Shown one piece after another: positions 46,121 through 54,983 of a DNA stretch of 64,000 bases. The stretch is from Streptomyces sp. NBC_00223. Its GTDB lineage: Bacteria > Actinomycetota > Actinomycetes > Streptomycetales > Streptomycetaceae. A program made the translations under genes and the position numbers. The notes beneath the pieces are model-generated. The model saw only the letters and a program-made list of their open reading frames with translations, was not told the DNA's origin and searched no databases. Each line of letters begins with the position of its first letter. Positions within the stretch are counted from its first letter, which is position 1. The DNA is taken from the NCBI RefSeq assembly GCF_036199905.1, contig NZ_CP108109.1, forward strand, positions 7,320,501-7,384,500. The letters run 5' to 3'.

Positions 46121-47365
46121 ATGGTGGGAATCGGGCGCCCGCATTCGAGACTGCGCCGGACGGCTCGGCGCGTATACAGATCGGCATGGGCACTGGTGTC
46201 GGCGGTCCTGCTGGCCGCCGTCGGCCTGCTGAGCGGACCGGCGACCCAGGCCGTGGCCTCGCCGGTCAATCCGTACGTCTACTACGTGGCCGCCGACGGC
46301 GGTCTGTGGGGCTACACGCAGTCCCAGAGCGGCATTTGGTCGACCGCGGCCAGGATCGGCCCCAGCGGGATCGCCCCGCCCGGCGCCCATGTGAGCGCCG
46401 TCCGGCTGCCGGGCGGGCAGCCCTCGGTGTTCTTCGTCGGCCTCGACGGCGCTGTGTACGAGGCGTGCCCGCAGTACCCGCAGCCGATTCCCATCACCAG
46501 CCGGGGCGTCGCGCCTCCCGGCGGCCCGGTCGCCACGGGGGCGGCCAACGGGCGGTTCGTCGTCTTCACCTCCGCGACCGGTTCGTACAACACCGGCGGC
46601 GCGGTGAACGTGCCGAACCCCACGGCGACCTATGCCCCGCAGGAGATCAGCAACCCGTGCTCGCCCTCGCCGGTCCAGCTGTACACGAACGGCTCCTCGA
46701 CGTACGTCCCCGGCGGGGAGATGGCCGTCGTGGGCCTCCCGAACGGTGGCTACGGGGTCTTCACCGTGGACAGTTACGGCGCGGTGCGCGTCCAGTGGCG
46801 CTCGCCGACCGGTGCGCTGACCGACCAGCAGCTCACCGCTACGGGCACGTCGACGCCCGGCAGCGCCATCACGGTCACCCCGACCGTGAACGTCCCCAGT
46901 ACGCCCGGTGCGCTGAGCCTCTTCTTCACCGGTCACGACGGACGGGTCAGGGTGGCGCACCCCGTACCCGGCGGCGGTCAGGTCGGCGGCCCGGTGCCCA
47001 ACACCACCGGCCCGGCCAACGTCCCGGACGGCGCCCAACTGGCGGTGTCCACCCGTGCCAGCGGGCTCATGGTCGGGTACGCGGCGACCAACGGCGCCTT
47101 CACCATCGCGCAGCTCTCCTCGACGGGGACCTGGCTGCGGACCGACGCGGTCAGTGACCTGGGATACGTGGTGCCGGGGTCGCTCGCGGCCGCCACCGTC
47201 GGCCCGGCCTCGGACGACGACGGCTACTGGCACTGCGGCAGCGAAGTCCACTCGCCCGTGCACATCCACATCCCCCTCGTGATACCCGACCCGCCGCCCC
47301 AGCCCAACTGGGACATCGCGGGGCCGGCGAACGTCACGCCGGGCGCGTTCTTCGCGGCGGCGTAA
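46121..47365 (+). CDS. Secreted protein, beta-propeller-like
   Basis: A 414-residue exported protein. An Arg-rich N-terminus and hydrophobic core end near VASPV (about residue 48). The mature part is Gly-, Pro- and aromatic-rich with recurrent short units such as YVYYVAADGGLWGYTQS, VFFVGLDGAVYEA and LFFTGHDGRVRVA, spaced about 50 to 60 residues, which suggests a beta-propeller of the lectin-like type. No catalytic motif is evident. The C-terminal His- and Pro-rich segment (VHIHIP) is unusual. Start ATG at 46121; a GTG three bases later has better spacing from GGGAGG. It diverges from the SARP gene. Function unknown. Confidence 0.75.
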   Translation: MVGIGRPHSRLRRTARRVYRSAWALVSAVLLAAVGLLSGPATQAVASPVNPYVYYVAADGGLWGYTQSQSGIWSTAARIGPSGIAPPGAHVSAVRLPGGQPSVFFVGLDGAVYEACPQYPQPIPITSRGVAPPGGPVATGAANGRFVVFTSATGSYNTGGAVNVPNPTATYAPQEISNPCSPSPVQLYTNGSSTYVPGGEMAVVGLPNGGYGVFTVDSYGAVRVQWRSPTGALTDQQLTATGTSTPGSAITVTPTVNVPSTPGALSLFFTGHDGRVRVAHPVPGGGQVGGPVPNTTGPANVPDGAQLAVSTRASGLMVGYAATNGAFTIAQLSSTGTWLRTDAVSDLGYVVPGSLAAATVGPASDDDGYWHCGSEVHSPVHIHIPLVIPDPPPQPNWDIAGPANVTPGAFFAAA

Positions 47366-47378
47366 GGGGGTCAAAGAC

Positions 47379-47430
47379 CACGGGGGAGCACGGGGGAGCA
47401 CGGGGGAACCACGGGGGAACCACGGGGGAC
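47379..47430. repeat. Short tandem repeats (cacgggggag/aac)
   Basis: Five units of cacggggga- with period 10 then 11 bases, immediately before a terminator hairpin. Confidence 0.8.
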
Positions 47431-47467
47431 GGCGGGGCCGCCCGGAGCACATCCGGGCGGCCCCGCC
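47431..47467. terminator. Hairpin between convergent genes
   Basis: A perfect 16-bp stem (ggcggggccgcccgga with tccgggcggccccgcc) with a 5-nt loop, between the secreted-protein gene and the convergent SDR gene. Confidence 0.8.
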
Positions 47468-47516
47468 GCACGCGTACGCGATCCGCGCGTCACCGGGCCC
47501 CGCACAGAGGGAAGTT

Positions 47517-48287
47517 CTAGGCGGCGATGACCGCCGCGCCCATGCGCCCTCCGTCGACGTCCACCACCGTGCCGTGGACGAACGCCGCCTCGTCGCTCGC
47601 CAGCCAGACGGCGGCGTGCGCGATGGCGTCCGGGGTGCCGACGCCGCCGGCCGGGGTGCCCTTCATCATGATCTCGCCGGGGTGGGGCTCGCCGCCGTCC
47701 TCGGTACGGGGAAGGATCACGCCCGGCGAGACGGCGTTCACCCGTACGCCCGCCGGCCCGAACTCGGCCGCCCACGCCCGGGTGAGGGTCTCCACGGCGC
47801 CCTTGGTCGAGCTGTAGAGCGCGCCGATCGGTACGCCCAGGCGCGCGACCCACGAGCCGAGGTTGATGATGCTTCCCCCGCCGTTCTCCGCCATCGCCGC
47901 GGCGACGTCGGCGGTCAGGAAGAACGGCGCCTTCACATTCACCGCGTAGACCCGGTCGAAGGTCTCCTCGTCCGTGTCGGCCGTGGCGGCGCCGGGGTAG
48001 ATCCCGGCGTTGTTCACCAGGATGTCGATCGGCCCGCCCAGGGCCGTGCGGGCCCGCTCGGCCAGGTCCCGGGACGCCCGGGCGCTGCCGTCGAGGTCCG
48101 CCGGTACGAAGTCCGCGAGCCCGCCGGACGCGCGGATGCCCTCGACGACCCGCGAGCCCCGCTCCGGGCTGCGTCCGGAGACGACGACATGGGCCCCCTC
48201 GGCGGCGAACGCCTCGGCGATGGCCTGCCCGATGTTGCTCGTCGACCCCGTGACCAGCGCGGTCTTGCCCTTCAGTCGCTCGCCCAT
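47517..48287 (-). CDS. Short-chain dehydrogenase/reductase
   Basis: A 256-residue classical SDR oxidoreductase. The cofactor site is ALVTGSTSNIGQAIA, the structural motif ILVNNAG, the catalytic Ser lies in IINLGSWVA and the active-site Tyr-Lys pair in YSSTKGA. The NAD(P)-dependent reaction and substrate cannot be told. The ATG at 48287 has GAGGAAG upstream; an ATG at 48302 is an alternative. It is divergent from a TetR regulator and each gene has a copy of the same operator, so it is probably the regulator's main target. Confidence 0.92.
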   Translation of the reverse strand: MGERLKGKTALVTGSTSNIGQAIAEAFAAEGAHVVVSGRSPERGSRVVEGIRASGGLADFVPADLDGSARASRDLAERARTALGGPIDILVNNAGIYPGAATADTDEETFDRVYAVNVKAPFFLTADVAAAMAENGGGSIINLGSWVARLGVPIGALYSSTKGAVETLTRAWAAEFGPAGVRVNAVSPGVILPRTEDGGEPHPGEIMMKGTPAGGVGTPDAIAHAAVWLASDEAAFVHGTVVDVDGGRMGAAVIAA

Positions 48288-48371
48288 GGTGCGCTTCCTC
48301 ATCTCGCTCGGTGTGATTCCGCTCGGTCCGCGCGGCGTGCGGCCGCTCGGCCCACTGTGCGTCGCGAAAAA

Positions 48372-48387
48372 TGGACCAGCAAGTCCA
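48372..48387. promoter_or_regulatory. TetR operator, SDR side
   Basis: TGGAC-N6-GTCCA, 85 bases upstream of the SDR start. The same architecture recurs on the regulator side at 48471. Confidence 0.7.
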
Positions 48388-48470
48388 GTTCGGGGGCGGG
48401 CGCGGGGGTGCGGCTGCGGCTGGGGACGAGGGGCGCGGGGGCTGCGGGGGTACGGTGCCGCGGCGCACAA

Positions 48471-48486
48471 TGGACCTGTGAGTCCA
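48471..48486. promoter_or_regulatory. TetR operator, regulator side
   Basis: TGGAC-N6-GTCCA, ending 17 bases before the tetR start codon, close enough to block transcription initiation or elongation. It matches the SDR-side copy in arms and spacer length. Confidence 0.7.
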
Positions 48487-48503
48487 GCGGAGGAGGGTGC
48501 GGG

Positions 48504-49133
48504 ATGACGACGCAGGTGCTGACGGCGAAGGGGACGCAGGCGCTGACCGCGAAGGGCCGGGCCACGCGGGCCCGTATCGTCGAGGGCGCCGCCGAGGTGC
48601 TCCGGGAGCGGGGGGTCGCCTTCACCACCCTCGACGACATCCGTGACCGCACCTGCACGAGCAAGAGCCAGCTGTTCCACTACTTCCCCGACGGCAAGGA
48701 CGAACTGCTGCTGGCCGTCGCCCGGTTCGAGGCGGACCGGGTCCTGGAGGACCAGCAACCGCACCTGGGGCGCCTGGACTCCTGGGAGTCCTGGTACGAG
48801 TGGCGCGACGTGGTGGTGGCACGCTACGAGCGCCAGGGCGACCAGTGCCCGCTGGGCTCCCTGTTCCTCCAGGTCGGACGTACCCGGCCCGGCGCGCGGG
48901 CGATCGTGGTCGCGCTGATGCGCCAGTGGCAGGAGCACCTGGCCGACGGTATGCGCGCGCTCCAGGCGCGCGGTCTGGTGGCGCCGACCCTGGACGTCGC
49001 GCAGGAGTCCGCCGCGCTGCTGGCCGGAATCCAGGGAGGCGTGTCGATCATGATGTCCACGGGCGATTCGGCGCATCTGAGGGCCGCGATCGACACGAAG
49101 ATCGCGCACCTGCGCGCCACGCCCCCCGCCTGA
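48504..49133 (+). CDS. TetR family transcriptional regulator
   Basis: A 209-residue repressor. The N-terminal helix-turn-helix spans about residues 20-65 (ATRARIVEGAAEVLRERG, then SKSQLFHYFPDGKDELL), and the C-terminal ligand domain contains GDQCPLGSLFLQVG with a Cys typical of the TetR_C YxdR/TetR_N branch near SDR genes. The ATG at 48504 follows an AGGAGG-type site. It should repress itself and the divergent SDR through the two TGGAC-N6-GTCCA sites. The ligand is unknown. Confidence 0.92.
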   Translation: MTTQVLTAKGTQALTAKGRATRARIVEGAAEVLRERGVAFTTLDDIRDRTCTSKSQLFHYFPDGKDELLLAVARFEADRVLEDQQPHLGRLDSWESWYEWRDVVVARYERQGDQCPLGSLFLQVGRTRPGARAIVVALMRQWQEHLADGMRALQARGLVAPTLDVAQESAALLAGIQGGVSIMMSTGDSAHLRAAIDTKIAHLRATPPA

Positions 49134-49164
49134 CCCCGCGCGCCGGCCCGCCCGAACGCCCGCC

Positions 49165-51312
49165 TCAGGAGCCGGTCAGGACGACGAGCTGCCGGGTCGC
49201 CCGGGTCATCGCGACGTAGCGGTCGACCGCGCCCTCGACCCCCGTACCGAACTTCTCCGGGTCGACGAGGACCACGAGGTCGAACTCCAGTCCCTTCGTC
49301 AGCTCCGGCGTCAGCGACCGGACCCGGGACGTCGCCCGGAACCCCGGATCGCCGATGACGCAGGCGATCCCGTCGGCGTGCGCGGCGAGCCAGGCGTCGA
49401 GGACCGCCCGCAGGTCCGCGACCGATCCGTGGACGACCGGGAGGCCCCCGCTGCGGATGGAGGTCGGCACATTTGCGTCCGGGATCTCGGCCCGGATGAC
49501 GAGCTCGGCTTCCGCCATGACCTCTTCCGGTGTGCGGTAGTTGATGCTCAGCGGGGCCACCGTGATCCGGTCGAGCCCGACCCGCTCCAGCCGCTCCCGC
49601 CACGACTCCGTGAACCCGTGCCTGGCCTGGGCGCGGTCCCCGACGACGGTGAAGCTGCGGGACGGGCAGCGGAGCAGCAGCATCTGCCACTCCGCGTCGG
49701 TCAGTTCCTGGGCCTCGTCCACGATGACGTGCGCGAACGGGCCGGCCAGCGGTTCCGGGTCGGCGCCGGGCAGCGCGCTCTCGTCGATCAGGGTGTCCTG
49801 GAGGTCCGGGCCGCGCAGCATCGTCACCGCGCCCTCACCGTCGTCGTCGGCCTCCAGCAGACCGTCGGCGACGTAGGACCTCTGCATGCGCTCGGCGGCG
49901 ACGGAGGCTTCGTGCCGGCGCTTGCGCGCGGACGCCTCCGGGTCGCCGAGCCGCTGCCGTGCCGCGTCCAGGAGCGGCAGGTCCGACACCGTCCATGCCT
50001 GGGCGTCCGCGCGTCGCAGCCTGCGGACGTCGTCGGGGCCGAGCCAGGGGGCGCACTTGCGCAAGTAGGCGGGCACCGACCACAGATCCCCGACGAGATC
50101 GCACGCGTCGAGCATCGGCCAGGCGCGGTTGAGGGCCTTGATCAGCTCCCGGTCCTGGAGCAGCGACCGCCGCAGCAGGTCGGGCGGGACGTCGCTGTCG
50201 TCCTTGTCCACCAGGATCGTGAGCAGTTCGTCCCGGATCTGGTCGCGCGCCTCGTTGTGCGGGGTGCCCGGTTCCACCGCCGCGAAGGCGGCCGCCCAGT
50301 CATCGGGGCTCAGCCAGATGTCGGACCAGTGGCTCGACACCGTCATCCCTTCGGTGGGCGGCTCCTCGTAGATGCCGACGGCCGGCTCGATCGCCCGCAC
50401 CATGTCCGCGGACGACTTCAGCAGGGCCACGCCCGGGTCGGTCTCGATCGCCGCCCCGGCCCCCTCGGCGACGAGGTCGCGCAGGGTGCAGGTCCTTACG
50501 CCCTCCTCGCCGAGGCTGGGCAGCACATCGGCGACGTAGGCCAGATACGGCTGATGGGGGCCGACGAACAGCACGCCGCCGCGACGGTGACCCAGGCGCG
50601 GGTCGGAGTAGAGGAGGTGGGCGGCGCGGTGCAGGGCGACGACGGTCTTGCCCGTACCCGGACCGCCGTCGACGACGAGAGCGCCGCGGGAGCCCGCCCG
50701 GATGACGGCGTCCTGGTCGGCCTGGATGGTGGCGAGCACGTCGCGCATCCGGGCCGACCGGTCGCCGCCCAGGCTCGCGATGAACGCGGACTGGTCGTCG
50801 AGCGCCGCGTGTCCTTCGAGCCCGTCGGCGGTGAACACCTCGTCCCAGTAGTCGCCGATCCGGCCGCGGGTCCAGCGGTACCTGCGGCGGCTCGCCAGCC
50901 CCATCGGATTGGCGTGGGTCGCCGCGAAGAACGGCTCGGCCGCCGGGGAACGCCAGTCGAGCAGCAGTCGGCGCCCCGCGCTGTCGGTGAGGCCGAGGCG
51001 TCCGATGTACACCGGCTGGGGATCGTCGGTGCGGACGATGTGGCCCAGACACAGATCGAGACCGAAGCGGCGCAAGGCGCGCAGACGGCCGGTCAGGCGG
51101 TGGATCTCGATGTCCCGGTCCATCGCCTCCCGGCCGACACCGCCGGGCGCCTTGCGCTCGGCGTCCAGGCGGTCGGAGAGTTCGGCGATCGTCTGCTCAA
51201 GGCTCTCCGCGACGGCCGCGAAGTGCCGTTCGTCGCCGGCGATCAGGGCCGGGTCGGCCTTGGGGGACAGGTGGTCGGGAAGGTCGAACGCGCTGGTGGT
51301 CAGGGGGTTCAC
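49165..51312 (-). CDS. helR: HelR, RNA polymerase-protecting helicase-like protein
   Basis: A 715-residue UvrD/HelD-like superfamily 1 motor. Motifs include GGPGTGKTVVALHRAAHLLY (Walker A, Lys222), VIVDEAQELTDAEW (Walker B), INYRTPEEV and a C-terminal AMTRATRQL. The N-terminal helical part (ERHFAAVAESLEQTIAELSD) matches the secondary-channel coiled-coil arm of HelD/HelR. HelR of Streptomyces displaces rifamycin from RNA polymerase and confers resistance. The GTG start at 51312 has GGAG seven bases upstream. A rifamycin-associated element lies about 145 bases upstream, supporting identification as HelR rather than a generic DNA helicase. Confidence 0.92.
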   Translation of the reverse strand: MNPLTTSAFDLPDHLSPKADPALIAGDERHFAAVAESLEQTIAELSDRLDAERKAPGGVGREAMDRDIEIHRLTGRLRALRRFGLDLCLGHIVRTDDPQPVYIGRLGLTDSAGRRLLLDWRSPAAEPFFAATHANPMGLASRRRYRWTRGRIGDYWDEVFTADGLEGHAALDDQSAFIASLGGDRSARMRDVLATIQADQDAVIRAGSRGALVVDGGPGTGKTVVALHRAAHLLYSDPRLGHRRGGVLFVGPHQPYLAYVADVLPSLGEEGVRTCTLRDLVAEGAGAAIETDPGVALLKSSADMVRAIEPAVGIYEEPPTEGMTVSSHWSDIWLSPDDWAAAFAAVEPGTPHNEARDQIRDELLTILVDKDDSDVPPDLLRRSLLQDRELIKALNRAWPMLDACDLVGDLWSVPAYLRKCAPWLGPDDVRRLRRADAQAWTVSDLPLLDAARQRLGDPEASARKRRHEASVAAERMQRSYVADGLLEADDDGEGAVTMLRGPDLQDTLIDESALPGADPEPLAGPFAHVIVDEAQELTDAEWQMLLLRCPSRSFTVVGDRAQARHGFTESWRERLERVGLDRITVAPLSINYRTPEEVMAEAELVIRAEIPDANVPTSIRSGGLPVVHGSVADLRAVLDAWLAAHADGIACVIGDPGFRATSRVRSLTPELTKGLEFDLVVLVDPEKFGTGVEGAVDRYVAMTRATRQLVVLTGS

Positions 51313-51456
51313 TCATCAGCTCCGAACTGTGGTCGCGCGCAGTCGTCGCGCGCGGCAAGGCGTCGGAACCGGCGTGCGCGTCGACAACGGCACACGCGTT
51401 TCGCGGCTCTCGTTTCCGCGGGTTCCGGCCTCGGGCCGACGATTCTGCGGCACCAC

Positions 51457-51479
51457 GGGGGCCTTGCCGCAAGCCCCCC
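51457..51479 (-). promoter_or_regulatory. Rifamycin-associated element (RAE) upstream of helR
   Basis: The inverted repeat with arms ggggg-cttgc and gcaag-ccccc (gggggccttgccgcaagccc on the plus strand) closely resembles the RAE described upstream of rifamycin-resistance genes in actinomycetes. A TATA-like AT-rich stretch (around 51485-51500) next to it is the probable helR promoter. This predicts rifamycin induction. Confidence 0.78.
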
Positions 51480-51544
51480 TGTGCGCTATAAGTTAAAAGT
51501 GGAAAGAAGTGGGTGGTCCCCCTTTCCACCTTCCTCCGTCCGCT

Positions 51545-51601
51545 GTGAACAGACACGAACAGCCGCGGACAGACGCGGCAGTCGTGAACAGACACGGACA
51601 G
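51545..51601. repeat. Direct repeats gtgaacagacac
   Basis: gtgaacagacacgaacag (51545-51562) recurs with one change at 51584-51601, period 39; a related ggacagacgcgg lies between them. They sit upstream of the RAE and helR promoter and might bind a second regulator. The rest of 51313-51855 shows no gene. Confidence 0.65.
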
Positions 51602-51855
51602 CCCCCTCGCGCAGGCGCACCGCGTACGGCGCTGCCGTCGGCGGTCATCTCGGTTCCCGCGACGCCTCCCTGACCTGGTGTCAGAACTGCGTGCTGCTGC
51701 CCCCGGACGCGGGCAGCCCGCGTAACCGCCCCGCGCCCACGCCGGGTTGAGCCGGGTACGTCACCGGCGGCCGGGACGCTTCACCGCCCGTCGCGCGCAA
51801 CGGCCGACGGCCCCCCACCCGTGAACGGATGGCGGGGCCGTACGCCGTGACGTGG

Positions 51856-52029
51856 CTAGTCGATGCCGCGCAGGATGTGCGTCTCGGTCAGGTCGTCCTC
51901 GTAACCGGCGAGCCGGATCGGCGCGCAGCGGGACCAGGCCTCCAGGGGGGTCTCCTCGTCGAGGAGCACGGCACCGTCGCCGCCGCGTTCCCTGGCCTTC
52001 TCCTTGCGCTTGAGCTGTTCTGGTGACAC
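51856..52029 (-). CDS. Small conserved-looking protein, 57 aa
   Basis: A 57-residue protein starting VSPEQLKRKEKARERGGDG, with a Lys/Arg-rich head and an acidic tail (LAGYEDDLTETHILRGID). The GTG at 52029 is six bases after a perfect AAGGAG, which strongly supports translation; the longer upstream reading is Pro/Arg-rich. No signal peptide or membrane segment. I do not recognize the family. The head may be helical. Confidence 0.65.
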   Translation of the reverse strand: MSPEQLKRKEKARERGGDGAVLLDEETPLEAWSRCAPIRLAGYEDDLTETHILRGID

Positions 52030-52362
52030 CGCGCACTCCTTAGCGTCGCGTGGACCGGAAACGCCTGACGCGGCCATCTCCTCGCGTCCCGGCGCCCGGC
52101 GGGAATCCTTCTTCGGGCGGTGCGGACGCGGTGGCGCCTGTTGCGGAGCCGGAAGCGTGGGCCGAGGTGGCGACTCGTTCCGGGACGGGCGCCGGGGCCC
52201 GGTACTTCCCCGGCAGCCTGCTCGTCCCGCACAGCGTATGCCGGAATCGTCCCCCGTCACCAGCCGGTTTGCGGCAGGCTCACTCTCCCGGGGGTGCCCG
52301 GCGCGTCTGCGGGGTCGCCGACCCGGCCGAAGCGGGACAGGGCCGGTTTGTTACGGTTCCCC
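52030..52362. other. Divergent intergenic region
   Basis: 333 bases between the small protein and the MFS gene. It contains no convincing gene or palindrome. Confidence 0.45.
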
Positions 52363-53679
52363 GTGCTCAACAGTGAAGAAGACCTCCGCGAGGAGTGTGG
52401 GCCATCCGGGTCATCCATACCCGGCGCGGCGCCCGCCAAGCGCCGCTCGCGTCTCCTCGCCGACATCAGCCCGCTGCGGGAACACCCCGACTTCCGGCGG
52501 CTGTGGTTCGGCAACACCGTCTCGTACATCGGCCAGCAGATGACCGCGATGGCCGTCGCGTTGCAGGTGTACGCGATCACCGGATCGAGTTTCTACGTCG
52601 GGCTCGTCGGCCTGTGTTCGCTCGTCCCGCTGGTCGTCTTCGGGCTCTACGGCGGCGCCGTCGCCGACGCGGTGGACCGGCGCAGGCTCGGGCTGATCAC
52701 CGCCCTGGGCGCGACCGTGCTCTCGGCGGCGCTCGCGGCCGCGGCCATCGCCCATGTGCGGTCCGTGGGGCTGCTCTACGCGATCGTCGCCCTCCAGTCG
52801 GTCTGCTTCGCGATGAACTCGCCCGCCCGCTCCTCGATGATCCCCCGGCTGCTGCCGGCCGAGCGGCTGCCCGCGGCGAACGCGCTCGCCTCCCTGGCCG
52901 GCGGCGTCGGACAGATGGCCGGACCCATGCTCGGCGGCGTCTTCGTCGGCCTGTGGGGCTACCAGGCGGCGTACCTCATCGACGTCGTCGCCTTCAGTGC
53001 CTCCCTCTACGCGATGTGGCGGCTGCCCGCGATGCTGCCCGGCGACGGGGAGAGCGGCGTACGGCAGCGGCCCTCGGTCATCGCGGGCCTGCGCTATCTG
53101 GCCGCCCGGCCGAATCTGCGGACCACCTTCGTCTCCGACCTCGCGGCCATGGTGCTGGCCCAGCCGAGGGCCCTCTTCCCGGCCCTCGCGGTCCTCTGGT
53201 TCGGCGGCGACGCCCGTACGGTCGGGCTGCTCGCCGCGGCGCCCGCGGTCGGGGCCCTGCTCGGCAGCGTCTTCTCCGGCTGGCTCGGCCGGGTCAACCG
53301 CCAGGGGCTCGCCGTCCTCATCGCGATCGCGTCCTGGGGCGCGGCCGTCGCGGTCTTCGGCCTGACCCGGAATCTGTGGCTCGGCCTGTTCTTCCTCGCC
53401 CTCGCGGGCTGCGCCGACACGGTCTCCATGGTCTTCCGCAACACCATGCTGCAATCCGCGGCCCCCGACGACATGCGCGGACGCCTCCAGGGCGTCTTCC
53501 TGGTCGTCGTGGTCGGCGGACCGCGCCTCGGCGACTTCCTCGCCGGGTCGGCGGCCGACCTCTTCACCCCCACGGCCGCCATCGTCGGCGGCGGGCTCGC
53601 GTGTATCGCGGCGGTCGGGATGATCGCGGTGTTCCAGGGGAGTTTCCGCAGGTACGACGCGAGGACGCCGGTGGCCTGA
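52363..53679 (+). CDS. MFS transporter (EntS/MFS_3 type)
   Basis: A 438-residue membrane protein with about 12 helices. After a soluble head of about 30 residues, SPLREHPDFRRLWFGNTVS is the usual N-terminal hallmark of MFS_3 (EntS-like) exporters, followed by motif A GGAVADAVDRRRL. NTMLQSAAPDDMRGRLQGV before the last helices is also characteristic. Members export siderophores or drugs. I chose the GTG at 52363 although its ribosome site is weak; no siderophore genes are close. The substrate is unknown. Confidence 0.88.
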   Translation: MLNSEEDLREECGPSGSSIPGAAPAKRRSRLLADISPLREHPDFRRLWFGNTVSYIGQQMTAMAVALQVYAITGSSFYVGLVGLCSLVPLVVFGLYGGAVADAVDRRRLGLITALGATVLSAALAAAAIAHVRSVGLLYAIVALQSVCFAMNSPARSSMIPRLLPAERLPAANALASLAGGVGQMAGPMLGGVFVGLWGYQAAYLIDVVAFSASLYAMWRLPAMLPGDGESGVRQRPSVIAGLRYLAARPNLRTTFVSDLAAMVLAQPRALFPALAVLWFGGDARTVGLLAAAPAVGALLGSVFSGWLGRVNRQGLAVLIAIASWGAAVAVFGLTRNLWLGLFFLALAGCADTVSMVFRNTMLQSAAPDDMRGRLQGVFLVVVVGGPRLGDFLAGSAADLFTPTAAIVGGGLACIAAVGMIAVFQGSFRRYDARTPVA

Positions 53680-53708
53680 GCCTTTCGCCGCCCCTGGTCG
53701 CCAGGGCG

Positions 53709-54176
53709 TCAGGGTGCCTCGTCGACGTACACCCACAGACCGTTCTCGCGGACGAAGCGGCTGTTCTCCCGCTGCTCGCCGTCCTGGCCGCGCAGCCGGA
53801 AACGGGCACGGAAGTCCACCGTGGCCTCCTGGTGGAAGGCGCTGCCGCCGGTCGTGCCGAGCACGTCGAGCCCGGTCCAGCGGATGTCCGCGTCGAGCGT
53901 CAGCTCGGGCGGCCGGGTGCCCGAGAACCACGTACGCAGCAGATAGCCGGGGTCCCGTACGACGAACGCGCTGTACCGCGACCGCATCAGCCGCTCGGCG
54001 GTCGGCGCCGCGCCCTTCCCCGCGTGGAAGGCGCCGCAGCACTCGCCGTAGGGCGCGGCGAGCCCGCAGGGGCAGGGGGCGGTGGGGGACAGGGACGCGA
54101 TGGACTGCGTCGCAGGGGATGGGGACGCGGGGGACTGGGACGCGGGGACGCGGGTACGCGCGGGCCGTCGGGACAT
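53709..54176 (-). CDS. YchJ family protein (SEC-C zinc motif)
   Basis: A 155-residue soluble protein. Residues about 34-52 contain the SEC-C-type zinc ligand set CPCG and YGECCG, followed by the YchJ signature RLMRSRYSAFVVRDPGYLL and a C-terminal NTF2-like half. The biochemical role of YchJ is not established. The N-terminal 30 residues are Ser/Pro/Ala-rich and derive from a locally repetitive DNA tract (ggggacgcgg units around 54105-54165), so the real start could be internal. Confidence 0.85.
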   Translation of the reverse strand: MSRRPARTRVPASQSPASPSPATQSIASLSPTAPCPCGLAAPYGECCGAFHAGKGAAPTAERLMRSRYSAFVVRDPGYLLRTWFSGTRPPELTLDADIRWTGLDVLGTTGGSAFHQEATVDFRARFRLRGQDGEQRENSRFVRENGLWVYVDEAP

Positions 54177-54364
54177 GCCCCGATTGTGCCGGACGCGGGC
54201 GGCCGGGAATTCAGCCGATCGGCCCGCGCCCGTTTGCCGTAACCCAGGGTTTTGCCCGCTCCTGAGCGGAAATGCGCTGTCCGTGACGTCCGTCGTCGAT
54301 TCGTGTGTACGTACGACGGCGGCCGGGCCCCCGCAGATTCCGCTGCCTGCCGGAAGGAACCGCC

Positions 54365-54745
54365 GTGAGCACCCTGCAAGACCAGTCCGCAGACCCGTCC
54401 GCCCAGGTCGCCATCACCCTCGACGGGTGCGAGAAGGAGGACGCCCAGACCGTGCTCGCCGCGCTGAACGCCACCTTCGTGTCCGACCGCGCGGCCGAAG
54501 ACCTCCCCGCCGACGCGCCCGGCGGGCGGCCCACCGTGTGGGGCGCGACCTTCGACGTCTCGCACACGATCGGCCTGCCCGGCCCGGCGCACCTGTCGGA
54601 ACCCGTCACCGTGACCGCGCAGGGCGGCTACCACGCGGTGGACCGGCTCCGCCAGAGCCTGGCGGAGGCGTTCTCCGTACGGGTCGTCGGGACCGCGTCC
54701 GGCGACCAGGAGCAGGAGGCGCGGCTGCGGCTGGAGAACCAGTGA
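54365..54745 (+). CDS. Hypothetical small protein
   Basis: A 126-residue acidic soluble protein starting VSTLQDQSADPS, with an alternating hydrophobic pattern (VAITLDGCEKEDAQTVLAAL, then VWGATFDVSHTIGL) suggesting an alpha/beta fold. The GTG at 54365 is six bases after GAAGGA. No motif is recognized. The Mrp operon starts 240 bases downstream on the same strand, but there is no sign of a functional link. Confidence 0.7.
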   Translation: MSTLQDQSADPSAQVAITLDGCEKEDAQTVLAALNATFVSDRAAEDLPADAPGGRPTVWGATFDVSHTIGLPGPAHLSEPVTVTAQGGYHAVDRLRQSLAEAFSVRVVGTASGDQEQEARLRLENQ

Positions 54746-54983
54746 GGCGTTGACGTCGTGTCGGCGCGCTTGCTCCGGGCTCGCGCGCTTCGGTCGTGTC
54801 GGCGCGGTGTCGCCGTAGTGCCCCCGGTGGGTCCGCGCGTTTCGGCCGCCCGGACGCGGACGGACGCCCGCCCGTGGCAACGGAGTGGCCCGTGGTGGCG
54901 TGTCCTCCCGGGTGGCCCGACCGGGCCCGCCCTGCCCGGTATACCGGGCGGAGGCCGGTGCGCGAGCGAGGAGGCGGCTGGGG

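Noticed and set aside
45941..47452. N-terminal extension of the SARP regulator
   Set aside because: Antisense to the divergent secreted-protein gene; SARP homology begins just after the GTG at 45940.
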